From NCBI GenBank assembly GCA_036522615.1, contig DATDFN010000283.1, positions 1 through 19,814 of the forward strand: DNA of 19,814 nucleotides. The letters run 5' to 3'. The translations under genes and the position numbers were made by a program. The notes under the pieces are model-generated. The model was not told the origin of the DNA and made no database searches. It worked only from the letters and a program-made list of their open reading frames with translations. Shown piece by piece: positions 6,619 to 13,750 of the stretch (the stretch's first letter is position 1; each line of letters opens with the position of its first letter). The stretch comes from JAJPJQ01 sp036522615 (lineage in GTDB: Bacteria > Desulfobacterota > Binatia > UBA9968).

Positions 6619-7656
6619 TTAATCCGCGATGTGGAGCACGATCTTGCCGAACTGCTCGCCGCGCTCCATACGCTCGTGGGCCGCGGCGGCGTCCTTAAGA
6701 GGAAAGACCTGATCGATGATCGGCCGCATGTTCGTGTTGCAGAAGAAGTTTACGACCTGACGGAACTCCTCGCGGCTGCCGAGGGTCGAGCCGAAGATGC
6801 TCAAGTTGTTCCAGAACACGCGGCGCAAATCGATGGTCGGATTCGCGCCGGCTGTAGCGCCGCAGGTCACGACGCGGCCGCCTTTCGCCGCGGCCGCGAG
6901 GCTTTTGTTCCACGCTTCCCCGCCGACGCAGTCAACGACGACGTCAACGCCGCGCTTCTTGGTCAGGGCGCGCGTTTCTTTGGCGAAGTCGTTCTTCGTG
7001 TAGTTAATGCCGTGGTCGGCGCCCCAGTTATTGGCCAGCGCGAGCTTCTCTTCGCTGGAGGAGGTGACGATGACGTGCGCGCCCATCTGCTTCGCTATCT
7101 GAAGCGCCGCTCCGGCGACTCCTCCGCCGATGCCGAGGATGAGCACGTCCTCGCCGGGCCGGAGGCGCGCATTCGTGATCAGCATGCGCCAGACGGTGAT
7201 GAACACGAGCGGAAAGGCGGCGGCCTCCTCGAACGAGAATCCCGGCGGGATGGGAAGGCAGTTTTGCGCCGGTACGCGGACGTACTCGGCGTACGTTCCG
7301 TTGATTCTCTCGCCCAGGACCCGGAGATGAATGCACATGAAGTCATTGTCTGTCAGACAGAACTCGCATTTGCCGCAGCCGGTCGCCGGGTAAAGGCAAA
7401 CGGCGTCGCCCGGCTTAACGTTCGCGACCTCGGCGCCGATCTCCGCGACGATGCCGGCGCCGTCACCGCCGAGGATATGCGGCATTGCGACCTCCATGCC
7501 GGTGAGGCCTTTGCGGTTCCAGACATCGATGTGGTTGAGCGCCGCGGCCTTGAGTGCGACGACGACGTCGGTAGGCGCCTGAATCTTCGGCGTCTCAGCC
7601 TCTTCGTAGCGCAGCTGATCGACGCCGCCATACCCGTGCAGTCTTACTGCTTTCAT
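6619..7656 (-). CDS. Zinc-type MDR oxidoreductase (quinone oxidoreductase/alcohol dehydrogenase-like)
   Basis: A protein of 345 residues in the medium-chain dehydrogenase/reductase superfamily, NAD(P)H-linked and cytoplasmic. The N-terminal GroES-like half has a full structural-zinc lobe with four cysteines, C94, C97, C100 and C108. The Rossmann half has the dinucleotide loop GIGGGVAG (175-182). The catalytic zinc ligands of true alcohol dehydrogenases are missing: the first Cys is replaced in LNHIDVW (N41) and the GHE motif reads GGD (63-65). That pattern suggests a quinone or enone reductase with only a structural zinc. The substrate is unknown. The 103-bp gap before it contains a small inverted repeat (GGCT..AGCC near 7725) and no convincing promoter. 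It may be read through from smc-ftsY. Confidence 0.88.
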   Translation of the reverse strand: MKAVRLHGYGGVDQLRYEEAETPKIQAPTDVVVALKAAALNHIDVWNRKGLTGMEVAMPHILGGDGAGIVAEIGAEVANVKPGDAVCLYPATGCGKCEFCLTDNDFMCIHLRVLGERINGTYAEYVRVPAQNCLPIPPGFSFEEAAAFPLVFITVWRMLITNARLRPGEDVLILGIGGGVAGAALQIAKQMGAHVIVTSSSEEKLALANNWGADHGINYTKNDFAKETRALTKKRGVDVVVDCVGGEAWNKSLAAAAKGGRVVTCGATAGANPTIDLRRVFWNNLSIFGSTLGSREEFRQVVNFFCNTNMRPIIDQVFPLKDAAAAHERMERGEQFGKIVLHIAD

Positions 7657-7759
7657 AACGTGTGCGGAAAGCCGCTCAGCGTGCAGCAGCCGGTTTAGGA
7701 AACCTTACGGAATCTTGAAGTAGTTGGCTGAAAGCCGACGGCTGCAAACTCTGAAGCGT

Positions 7760-8119
7760 TTACGTCGAAAAAGAGGTGCCGCAGCCGCAGGTGCCTTTGA
7801 CGTTGGGGTTATTGAACTTGAAACCGGATTCCTGCAAGCCGCTGACGTAATCGATGACGGTGCCGTTCAGGTGGCGCGCGCTCGCCCCGTCGACATAGAC
7901 CCTCAGTCCGTCGATCGTCACGACGACGTCGTCCGGCCTTTCCTCTTTCTCGAAATCAAGGCCGTAGGAAAATCCGGAGCAGCCCCCGCTTGTTACGGCG
8001 ACGCGGAGACCGTGGTCTTCGATGTTCTCGCGCGCGAGGATCGCCTTTACCTGCCGGATCGCTTGGTCGGTAAGGCTGATTACCGGCTGCTCGGCATGGG
8101 CTTCATGTTCGTGCGGCAT
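7760..8119 (-). CDS. erpA: Iron-sulfur cluster insertion protein, HesB/IscA/ErpA family
   Basis: An A-type Fe-S carrier that receives clusters from the assembly machinery and passes them to target proteins. The three cluster cysteines are present: SGGCSGFSYGL (Cys47) and GTCGCGTSF (Cys111, Cys113), with the family helix SLTDQAIRQVKAIL and a shared middle part (LRVYVDGASARHLNGTVIDYV). Starting at ATG 8117-8119 gives 119 residues, the normal size. An alternative ATG at 8192-8194 overlaps the ftsY stop as ATGA and adds 25 residues unlike the family; it would fit translational coupling. The N-terminus of the short form is rich in His and Glu (MPHEHEAHAE). Whether it is ErpA, IscA or another paralogue cannot be told from the sequence, so the symbol is provisional. 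Confidence 0.85.
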   Translation of the reverse strand: MPHEHEAHAEQPVISLTDQAIRQVKAILARENIEDHGLRVAVTSGGCSGFSYGLDFEKEERPDDVVVTIDGLRVYVDGASARHLNGTVIDYVSGLQESGFKFNNPNVKGTCGCGTSFST

Positions 8120-8190
8120 GGGGATAAGGCTAGACGCTCCGCGGCGCGAAGTCAAGGAAACGAAAAATCCCCTGATCGTCTGGAGCGCGC

Positions 8191-9117
8191 TCATTGCCGG
8201 GTCTCGAAAAGCGCTTTCACGAAGCTCTCGGGCTCGAACGGCTGCAGATCCTCGACGTCCTCGCCGACACCGATATATTGCACTGGAATCCTAAGCTCCT
8301 CCTGAATCGCGACGACCACCCCGCCCTTGGCCGTGCCGTCGAGCTTTGTCAGCACGATGCCGGTCAGGTCCATGGCTTCCTGAAACACGCGCGCCTGCTG
8401 CAGGCCGTTCTGGCCGGTGATGGCGTCGAGCACGAGCAGGGTCTCGTGCGGCGCGCCGGGCATTTCGCGGGCGATGACGCGGCGGATCTTCTTCAGCTCC
8501 TCGACAAGGTGCGCTTTGTTGTGCAGCCGCCCGGCGGTATCGATCATGACGACGTCCACCCCGCGTTTTTTCGCTGCCTGCAGCCCATCGAAGACGACGG
8601 CCGACGGATCGGAGCCGGCCTGGTGCTTGATGATATCTGCGCCTACGCGGCCGCCCCAGATCTCCAGCTGCTCGACGGCGGCCGCGCGGAAGGTATCGCC
8701 GGCGACGAGCAGGACTTTTTTGCCGTCGCCGCGAAATTTCGCCGCCATTTTGCCGATCGTGGTTGTCTTGCCGACGCCGTTGACGCCCAAAAACAGCATG
8801 ACCCACGGCGTTGTGGAAAGCGGCGCTGCGGCGGGAGCGCGGCGAATCTCTTTCAGGATGTGGACGATCTCGCGCTCGAGAAAGGCCGAGAGATCCCTCA
8901 CGCTTTTTCCGGCGATATAAAGGTTCGCCGAATCGGCCAGCCGCTGCGTCGCTTTGACCCCCACATCGGCGGACCAGAGAATCTCTTCCAGATCGGCGAG
9001 GCTCTGCGCGTCCCAGGCGCGCTCGGTTTGAAACAGACCATCGAGCTTTTCCGCCCAGCCCTCGCGGCTTTTCGTCAGGCCGTTTTTCAGGCGCTGGAAC
9101 AAGGACTCCGATGCCAT
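8191..9117 (-). CDS. ftsY: Signal recognition particle receptor FtsY
   Basis: A 308-residue SRP receptor GTPase. It docks ribosome-SRP complexes at the inner membrane so that membrane proteins are inserted as they are made. It holds only the helical N and GTPase G domains and lacks the long acidic A domain of E. coli FtsY. Nucleotide motifs are GVNGVGKTTTIGKMA (G1, 111-125), GDTFRAAAVEQLEIW, DTAGR (G3, 193-197), TKLDGTAKGG (G4, from 257) and GVGE near 282. The first residues (LFQRLKNGLTKSREGW) are a likely amphipathic membrane-contact helix. It follows smc by 64 bp, the common smc-ftsY arrangement. The ribosome-binding site is weak. Confidence 0.97.
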   Translation of the reverse strand: MASESLFQRLKNGLTKSREGWAEKLDGLFQTERAWDAQSLADLEEILWSADVGVKATQRLADSANLYIAGKSVRDLSAFLEREIVHILKEIRRAPAAAPLSTTPWVMLFLGVNGVGKTTTIGKMAAKFRGDGKKVLLVAGDTFRAAAVEQLEIWGGRVGADIIKHQAGSDPSAVVFDGLQAAKKRGVDVVMIDTAGRLHNKAHLVEELKKIRRVIAREMPGAPHETLLVLDAITGQNGLQQARVFQEAMDLTGIVLTKLDGTAKGGVVVAIQEELRIPVQYIGVGEDVEDLQPFEPESFVKALFETRQ

Positions 9118-9181
9118 AAATTAAATTTTTACCACCCGCGGGGAGCGGCAACAACGAAAGGGGAGAGTCGCTCGAAAACGG

Positions 9182-12100
9182 TCAGCTCATGTTGACGGAG
9201 ACGATCTTCGAGACGCCCGGCTCCTGCATGGTGACGCCGTATAGCACCTCGGCCGCCTGCATCGTGCGCTTGTTGTGCGTGATGACGGCGAACTGGGAGA
9301 AGCTGCTCATCTCTTTGATCATCTCGTTGAAGCGGTCGAGATTCGCGTCGTCGAGCGGCGCGTCGACCTCGTCGAGAAAACAGAACGGGCTCGGTTTTGT
9401 GAGGAAGATCGCGAAGAGCAGGCTCACGGCGGTGAGCGCCTTCTCGCCGCCGGATAGAAGCGTGATCGACTGGAGCTTCTTTCCCGGCGGCTGCACGATG
9501 ATGTCGATGCCGGTCTCGAGGTAATCGTTCTCGTCGGTCAGCACGAGCTTGGCGCGCCCGCCGCGGAAAAGGCGCGGGAAGATCTCCTCGAATTTCTGAT
9601 TGATCTCCTCGAAGCTCTCCTTGAAGCGCAGCCGGCAGACGCGATTCAGCTTGCTGATCGTCTGCTGCAGGTCGGCGATCGACTTTTCGAGGTCCTGCTT
9701 CTGCTGGCTCAGGAACTGAAAGCGGCTCGTCAGCTCTTCGAATTCGCCGATCGCGGCGAGGTTCACCTCGCCCATGCGGTCGAGGCGTGATTTGAGATCG
9801 TCGATGTCGATCTTGAGATCGTCGGCCTGGATTCCCGGCGGCAGATTTTCCGCGGTCAGGTCTCTCAGATCGCAGTCGTACTTTTCGCGGATCCCGTCGA
9901 TGAGGTGCTGGAGGTTGAGCCGCTGCTCGGAAAGCGCGAGAAGCAGCTGGTTTTTTTCCTCCTGGCGGCTCTGCCCCAGCGGGCGCAGCTCCTTGACGCT
10001 CTCTTCGAGCTCGATCAGCCCGCGTGAGATTTCCCGGTATTTGACGCGCTCTGCCTCCAACTCGGCCTCCAGAGCGCCGAGCGCCGTTTTGCCTTCCGTG
10101 ACCGAGACTTCGGCGCCGGCGAGCTCGGCGGCGGTGTCGTCGCGGTTTTTATTAAGCGCGGCGATCTCCGCCTCGGCGCTTGCGATCTGCTGCGCAAGCT
10201 CCGTCTGCAGCTTTAGTCGGTTTTCCAGATCGGTATGGGCGTGCTCTTTTTTCTCAGACAGCGTCGCGCCGCGGATGCGCGACTCCGTCGCTTCGGCGTC
10301 GAGGCGCTGAAACGCCGCCTCGATGTCGGTAAGCGAGGTTTGAGCTTCGCTGAGCAGGGCATCGCGCTCCGTCTTTTTCGCCGTCCAAAGCTCGATATCG
10401 CGATGATGCCGGTCGATCGCGTCCACGGCCGCTTTCAGGCCGTCGGCCAAATGTTTTTCTTCTTCTGCGAGCGCCTGGCGGGTCTCTTCGAGCCGGCGCG
10501 CCTCCTGCTCCGCCTCGAGGAGCTCGTGTTCGAGGCGTACGCGCTCCACGTCAAGTCGATGACCTTCCTCGACCAGCACGGTCCGGCTCGCCTCGGCCTG
10601 CGCGATGCGCGCCTTCAATTCCCGGAGCGATTCTTCTTCCTTGCGCAGCTCCGACTGGAATTCCTCGATGAAGATCTCGAGCTCTTTAATATGACGCCGC
10701 TGCGCGAGCAGGCTCTCTTCCAGCCCGTCGAGGCTGCCGCCGGTGACGACGCCGCTGGGATCGATCACTTCGCCTTCGGGTGTGACGAGTGTGCAAGTGA
10801 AGCCGTTGCGGTTCCACAGCGTCAAGCCCGATTTCAAGTCGCGGACCATGACGACGTTGGCGAGCAAGTACTCGGCGATCTGCTTGTACTCGTCTTTGAC
10901 CGAGACGACGTCCATCATCGGCGCCACGACTTCGGGCTGTCCGAGCGGCAGCGCCTTTTTCTCGCGCCGCGAGACCTCGCGCGTGATGAAGCTGCCGCGC
11001 CCGACGGACTCGCGCTTGAGGTAATCGATCGCCTCCAGTCCCTCTTCGTGGCTTTTCACGATGATGTATTGGAGCCGATCGCCCAAAACGGCGGTGAGCG
11101 CCTTCTCGTATGCTTCAGGCGCCTCGATCACCTCGGCGACGAGACCGTAAACGCCGTCGAACGCCGCCTCGTTGCGGCGCTTCAGCATGATGCTGCGGAC
11201 GCCGTCCTGATAGCCTTCATAATTCCGCTGCAGCGCCTGAAGTGAAGATAGCCGGGAGCCGTTTTCCTGAACTTTGCCGCGCAGCAGCTCGATGCGCTTT
11301 TCCTGCTCGTCGCGCGCCGTGTTCCAGGAGCGGATCGACTCGGCGACTTCGCGGCTCTGCTGCGCGACGTCGCCGGCGCGCTCGACCGTGCTTTTTGCGG
11401 TGGCCAGCTTTAGGTCGAGCTTTTCGCGCCACGTGGCGAGGGCTGACGCCGCCGCGGCGTCTTCGCTGCGGTTGCGCGCGAGTTCGGCGTCGAGTTCGGC
11501 TCGATCTTTTTCCTGCGCGGCGAGATCGCTGCGCGCTTGTGCGGTGCAACTTGCAAGATCGATGAGCGTGGATTTCCCCTCCTCGACCGCCGCTTGCAGC
11601 TCGCGGATGTGCCGTTTTAAATTTTCCAGCTCGGATTCTTTATCCTTAAGCAACGCCTCCTCGAACAGCGAGAGTTGGACGAAGTGCTCGCGGGCTTTTC
11701 GCAGCTCTTCGATCTCACCGGTGAGGGCTTCAAGCTTGCGCGCGACCTCCGCGCGCTCGGCGGTCGAGCGACGCTCACTCGCGTCGAGGCCGACACGCTC
11801 TTTTTTCAGGAACTCGATTCGCTGCTCGTCGCCCTGGATCGTCACTTTGCGCTGGTAGACGGTCTCCTGAGCCGCGGAAATTCTTCGATCGCTCTCCAGG
11901 AGCGAGAGTCGCACCGACTCCGCTTCGGACTCCTTCGCGTTAAGCGAGGCGGTGAGCTGGATGAGACCGTCTTCGGTCTCCTTGAGTGTCGCTTCGTGCG
12001 CCGCGATGTCGGCTTCGAACGCGCGCCGCTGGCCGTCTGCCCAGGCGAGCTCTTTTTGGCGGAGCTCCTGCTTGATGGCGCGGTAGCGCTCGGCTTTTTT

Positions 12101-12736
12101 CGCCTGCAGCTCCATGCTGCGGATCTGACGCTCGATCTCGCGCACGATGTCGCTCACGCGCAGAAGATTCTGCTGCGTGCGCTCGAGCTTGCGCTCGGCG
12201 ATTTGTTTCCTGCCTTTGTACTTGCTCGTCCCCGCCGCTTCTTCGATGATGATGCGGCGCTCCTCCGGCTTGGCGTTAACGAGTTCGTCGACGCGCCCCT
12301 GCTCGACGATCGAATACGCCTTGCTGCCTACGCCCGTGCCGAGGAAAAGCTCGATGATATCTTTGAGGCGCGAGGCGACTTTATTAATCTGGTACTCCGA
12401 TTCTCCCGAGCGGAAGAGCCGGCGCGTGATCATAATCTCGCTGAAACCGTTGTATTCGACGGGACCGCGGCCGTCCTCGTTTTCCAGAACCAGAGACACT
12501 TCAGCCATGCCCGTTTGCGCCATGCTCTCGCTGCCGCTGAAGATGACGTCTTCCATCTGGTGCCCGCGGAGATGGCGCGCGCTCTGCTCACCCATCACCC
12601 AGCGCAGCGCGTCGACGACGTTGGATTTCCCACATCCGTTCGGGCCGACGATCGCCGTCACGCCGCGCGGAAACTCCAAAACCGTGCGTGGCGCAAACGA
12701 CTTAAAACCCTGCATTTCCAGCCGTTTTAGACGCAT
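9182..12736 (-). CDS. smc: Chromosome segregation protein SMC
   Basis: A 1184-residue SMC ATPase, standard length, which loads on DNA and organises and separates sister chromosomes. The N-terminal half of the ATPase head has the Walker A GPNGCGKS (31-38). Two long coiled coils flank a hinge, around YGLVAEVIEAPEAYEKAL to DPSGVVTGGSLDG. The C-terminal head holds the signature LSGGEK (from 1094) and Walker B FCFLDEVDAPLDD (from 1118), followed by the switch-His region AVITHNK. The start at 12736 is chosen because MRLKRLEMQGFKSF is the usual SMC N-terminus and AAGGAG (12746-12751) lies nine bases upstream; the open frame extends to 12811 without family similarity. scpA and scpB partner genes are not in the window. 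Confidence 0.98.
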   Translation of the reverse strand: MRLKRLEMQGFKSFAPRTVLEFPRGVTAIVGPNGCGKSNVVDALRWVMGEQSARHLRGHQMEDVIFSGSESMAQTGMAEVSLVLENEDGRGPVEYNGFSEIMITRRLFRSGESEYQINKVASRLKDIIELFLGTGVGSKAYSIVEQGRVDELVNAKPEERRIIIEEAAGTSKYKGRKQIAERKLERTQQNLLRVSDIVREIERQIRSMELQAKKAERYRAIKQELRQKELAWADGQRRAFEADIAAHEATLKETEDGLIQLTASLNAKESEAESVRLSLLESDRRISAAQETVYQRKVTIQGDEQRIEFLKKERVGLDASERRSTAERAEVARKLEALTGEIEELRKAREHFVQLSLFEEALLKDKESELENLKRHIRELQAAVEEGKSTLIDLASCTAQARSDLAAQEKDRAELDAELARNRSEDAAAASALATWREKLDLKLATAKSTVERAGDVAQQSREVAESIRSWNTARDEQEKRIELLRGKVQENGSRLSSLQALQRNYEGYQDGVRSIMLKRRNEAAFDGVYGLVAEVIEAPEAYEKALTAVLGDRLQYIIVKSHEEGLEAIDYLKRESVGRGSFITREVSRREKKALPLGQPEVVAPMMDVVSVKDEYKQIAEYLLANVVMVRDLKSGLTLWNRNGFTCTLVTPEGEVIDPSGVVTGGSLDGLEESLLAQRRHIKELEIFIEEFQSELRKEEESLRELKARIAQAEASRTVLVEEGHRLDVERVRLEHELLEAEQEARRLEETRQALAEEEKHLADGLKAAVDAIDRHHRDIELWTAKKTERDALLSEAQTSLTDIEAAFQRLDAEATESRIRGATLSEKKEHAHTDLENRLKLQTELAQQIASAEAEIAALNKNRDDTAAELAGAEVSVTEGKTALGALEAELEAERVKYREISRGLIELEESVKELRPLGQSRQEEKNQLLLALSEQRLNLQHLIDGIREKYDCDLRDLTAENLPPGIQADDLKIDIDDLKSRLDRMGEVNLAAIGEFEELTSRFQFLSQQKQDLEKSIADLQQTISKLNRVCRLRFKESFEEINQKFEEIFPRLFRGGRAKLVLTDENDYLETGIDIIVQPPGKKLQSITLLSGGEKALTAVSLLFAIFLTKPSPFCFLDEVDAPLDDANLDRFNEMIKEMSSFSQFAVITHNKRTMQAAEVLYGVTMQEPGVSKIVSVNMS

Positions 12737-12793
12737 CAGCCGATACTCCTTGAAGTGTGGAAGAAGCGCGATTTTGCGGAGTATTTCACTCAA

Positions 12794-12817
12794 TTCCGCA
12801 CTATTCCACATGCGGAA
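12794..12817. promoter_or_regulatory. Inverted repeat across the smc promoter (candidate operator)
   Basis: TTCCGCA (12794-12800) and TGCGGAA (12811-12817) are perfect 7-bp arms with a 10-base centre, spaced about one and a half helical turns. They cover the -10 element and part of the spacer. A further half-site, TGCGGA, lies near 12776. The binding factor is unknown. Confidence 0.35.
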
Positions 12818-12828
12818 AAGAGTGTCAA
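12800..12828 (-). promoter_or_regulatory. Candidate promoter of smc
   Basis: On the minus strand there is a perfect -35 TTGACA (12823-12828), a 17-base spacer and a weaker -10 AATAGT (12800-12805). It gives a leader of roughly 57 bases with the AAGGAG ribosome-binding site inside it. Confidence 0.5.
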
Positions 12829-12930
12829 GGAAAATTACAAGATACTGCGGCAGCGGGGTCTTCGGACCACAAGATATTGGTGTGATGAAGAGAGCGACCG
12901 CAAATACTGTCAGGTGTTGTCAGATTCTGT

Positions 12931-13560
12931 CTACTCTAACAGCTCTGTGTTCCAGTAGGAGACGTCGACGGCGTTGAGGAAGGGGTGCCATTCGCGGTAG
13001 CGGGACAGATTGAAAGTCTCCTGCATGAACGGGGTCCACTTCGGTTTGTAGGGACGATGCAGCAGCGCCATGCCGGCCTCATGCGGCGTGCGGCCGCCCT
13101 TGCGGCGGTTGCACTCGTGGCACGAGCAGACGACGTTCTCCCAGGTCGATGTGCCGCCGCGCGAGCGCGGGATGACGTGATCGAGATTGAGCTCGTAGCG
13201 CGGTAACCTGCGCCCGCAGTATTGGCAAATGAGCTTGTCTCGCGCGTAAATATTATAACGGCTGAAGCGTACGTGGCGCTTGGGCACGCGGTCGTAGCCG
13301 ACGAGCAGGATAACCCGGGGCACGCGGATGACGCGATTGACCAAGCCGATCGACTCGTCGTTTACAGAGACCGACAGATGGCTCCAGCTCTCGAAATCGA
13401 AGGTCTGATACTGCTCGTTTACCGCGCGCGCGATCCCCTGGTAGAGCAGGGTAAAGGCGCGCCGCACCGAAGTGACATGAATCGGCAGATAAGACCGGTT
13501 GAGGATGAGGACCTTGGTATTGAGAATCGAATAGGTCGGGATCGACGCGGCGGCTTCCAT
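12931..13560 (-). CDS. HNH endonuclease domain protein
   Basis: A protein of 209 residues from ATG 13558-13560. The C-terminal half is an HNH nuclease with a zinc frame: CQYC (112-115), LDHVIPRSRGG (Asp127-His128), ENVV (Asn142), then CHECNRRKGG (Cys147, Cys150, Asn151). The N-terminal half (TKVLILNRSYLPIHVTSVRRAFTLLYQGIARAV) is the conserved lead region of a widespread chromosomal HNH family whose biological role is not established to my knowledge. The upstream ATG at 13593 is rejected because it lies within the promoter at 13578-13606; the expected transcript starts only about ten bases before 13560. Mobile-element origin is unlikely given its housekeeping neighbours. It is divergent from rng and runs toward smc. 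Confidence 0.88.
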   Translation of the reverse strand: MEAAASIPTYSILNTKVLILNRSYLPIHVTSVRRAFTLLYQGIARAVNEQYQTFDFESWSHLSVSVNDESIGLVNRVIRVPRVILLVGYDRVPKRHVRFSRYNIYARDKLICQYCGRRLPRYELNLDHVIPRSRGGTSTWENVVCSCHECNRRKGGRTPHEAGMALLHRPYKPKWTPFMQETFNLSRYREWHPFLNAVDVSYWNTELLE

Positions 13561-13577
13561 ACTCGTTGTTGCCGTAA

Positions 13578-13606
13578 AGAATATCGGCCGCATCGGGTAA
13601 AGTCAA
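13578..13606 (-). promoter_or_regulatory. Promoter of the HNH gene
   Basis: On the minus strand there is TTGACT (13601-13606), exactly 17 bases, then TATTCT (13578-13583); both boxes are one mismatch from consensus. The predicted start leaves only about ten leader bases before ATG 13560, and there is no clear ribosome-binding site. Confidence 0.7.
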
Positions 13607-13626
13607 CAGAACGCGGTTATGAATAC

Positions 13627-13655
13627 TTGAAATCGCTTCGCGTTTAACATATAAA
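13627..13655 (+). promoter_or_regulatory. Promoter of rng
   Basis: TTGAAA (13627-13632), a 17-base spacer and TATAAA (13650-13655), each close to consensus. Transcription would begin near 13662, so a GTG start at 13751 has a leader of about 90 bases. It sits back to back with the HNH promoter. Confidence 0.7.
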
Positions 13656-13750
13656 CGAGGATTAGTTGTTGCATGGGTCTCGTTGTCGAGGAGAGATCCC
13701 GCCATTTATTCCCCGCCGCACGGACGCATCCCCAGCTAGAAAGACAGCGT

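Larger units (their letters stand above)
12737..12930. other. Intergenic region upstream of smc
   Basis: These 194 bp lie between the HNH stop and the smc start and are lower in GC than the flanks. They hold the smc promoter, an inverted repeat across its -10, and two TGTCAG direct repeats ten bases apart (12908-12913, 12918-12923) of unknown role. No gene or terminator hairpin with a T-tract was seen, so HNH transcripts could also continue into smc. Confidence 0.6.

Noticed and set aside
5200..7698. An 832-codon open frame on the plus strand opposite aspC, coaD, rsmD and the oxidoreductase gene
   Set aside because: It is antisense to four recognisable genes, its translation is Arg/Asp/Ala-rich with no domain signature, and it follows from the high GC of the third codon positions on the real strand.
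8194..9195. A long plus-strand frame opposite ftsY
   Set aside because: Antisense shadow of an intact FtsY with all GTPase motifs.
9182..12736. Several long plus-strand frames opposite smc (for example 10235-11245 and 11675-12730)
   Set aside because: Antisense shadows of the coiled-coil coding sequence; Leu/Arg/Glu-rich with no domains.
12737..12811. Longer smc start at 12811
   Set aside because: The extra 25 residues lack similarity to SMC N-termini, and the ribosome-binding site supports 12736; the extension also runs through the candidate promoter region.
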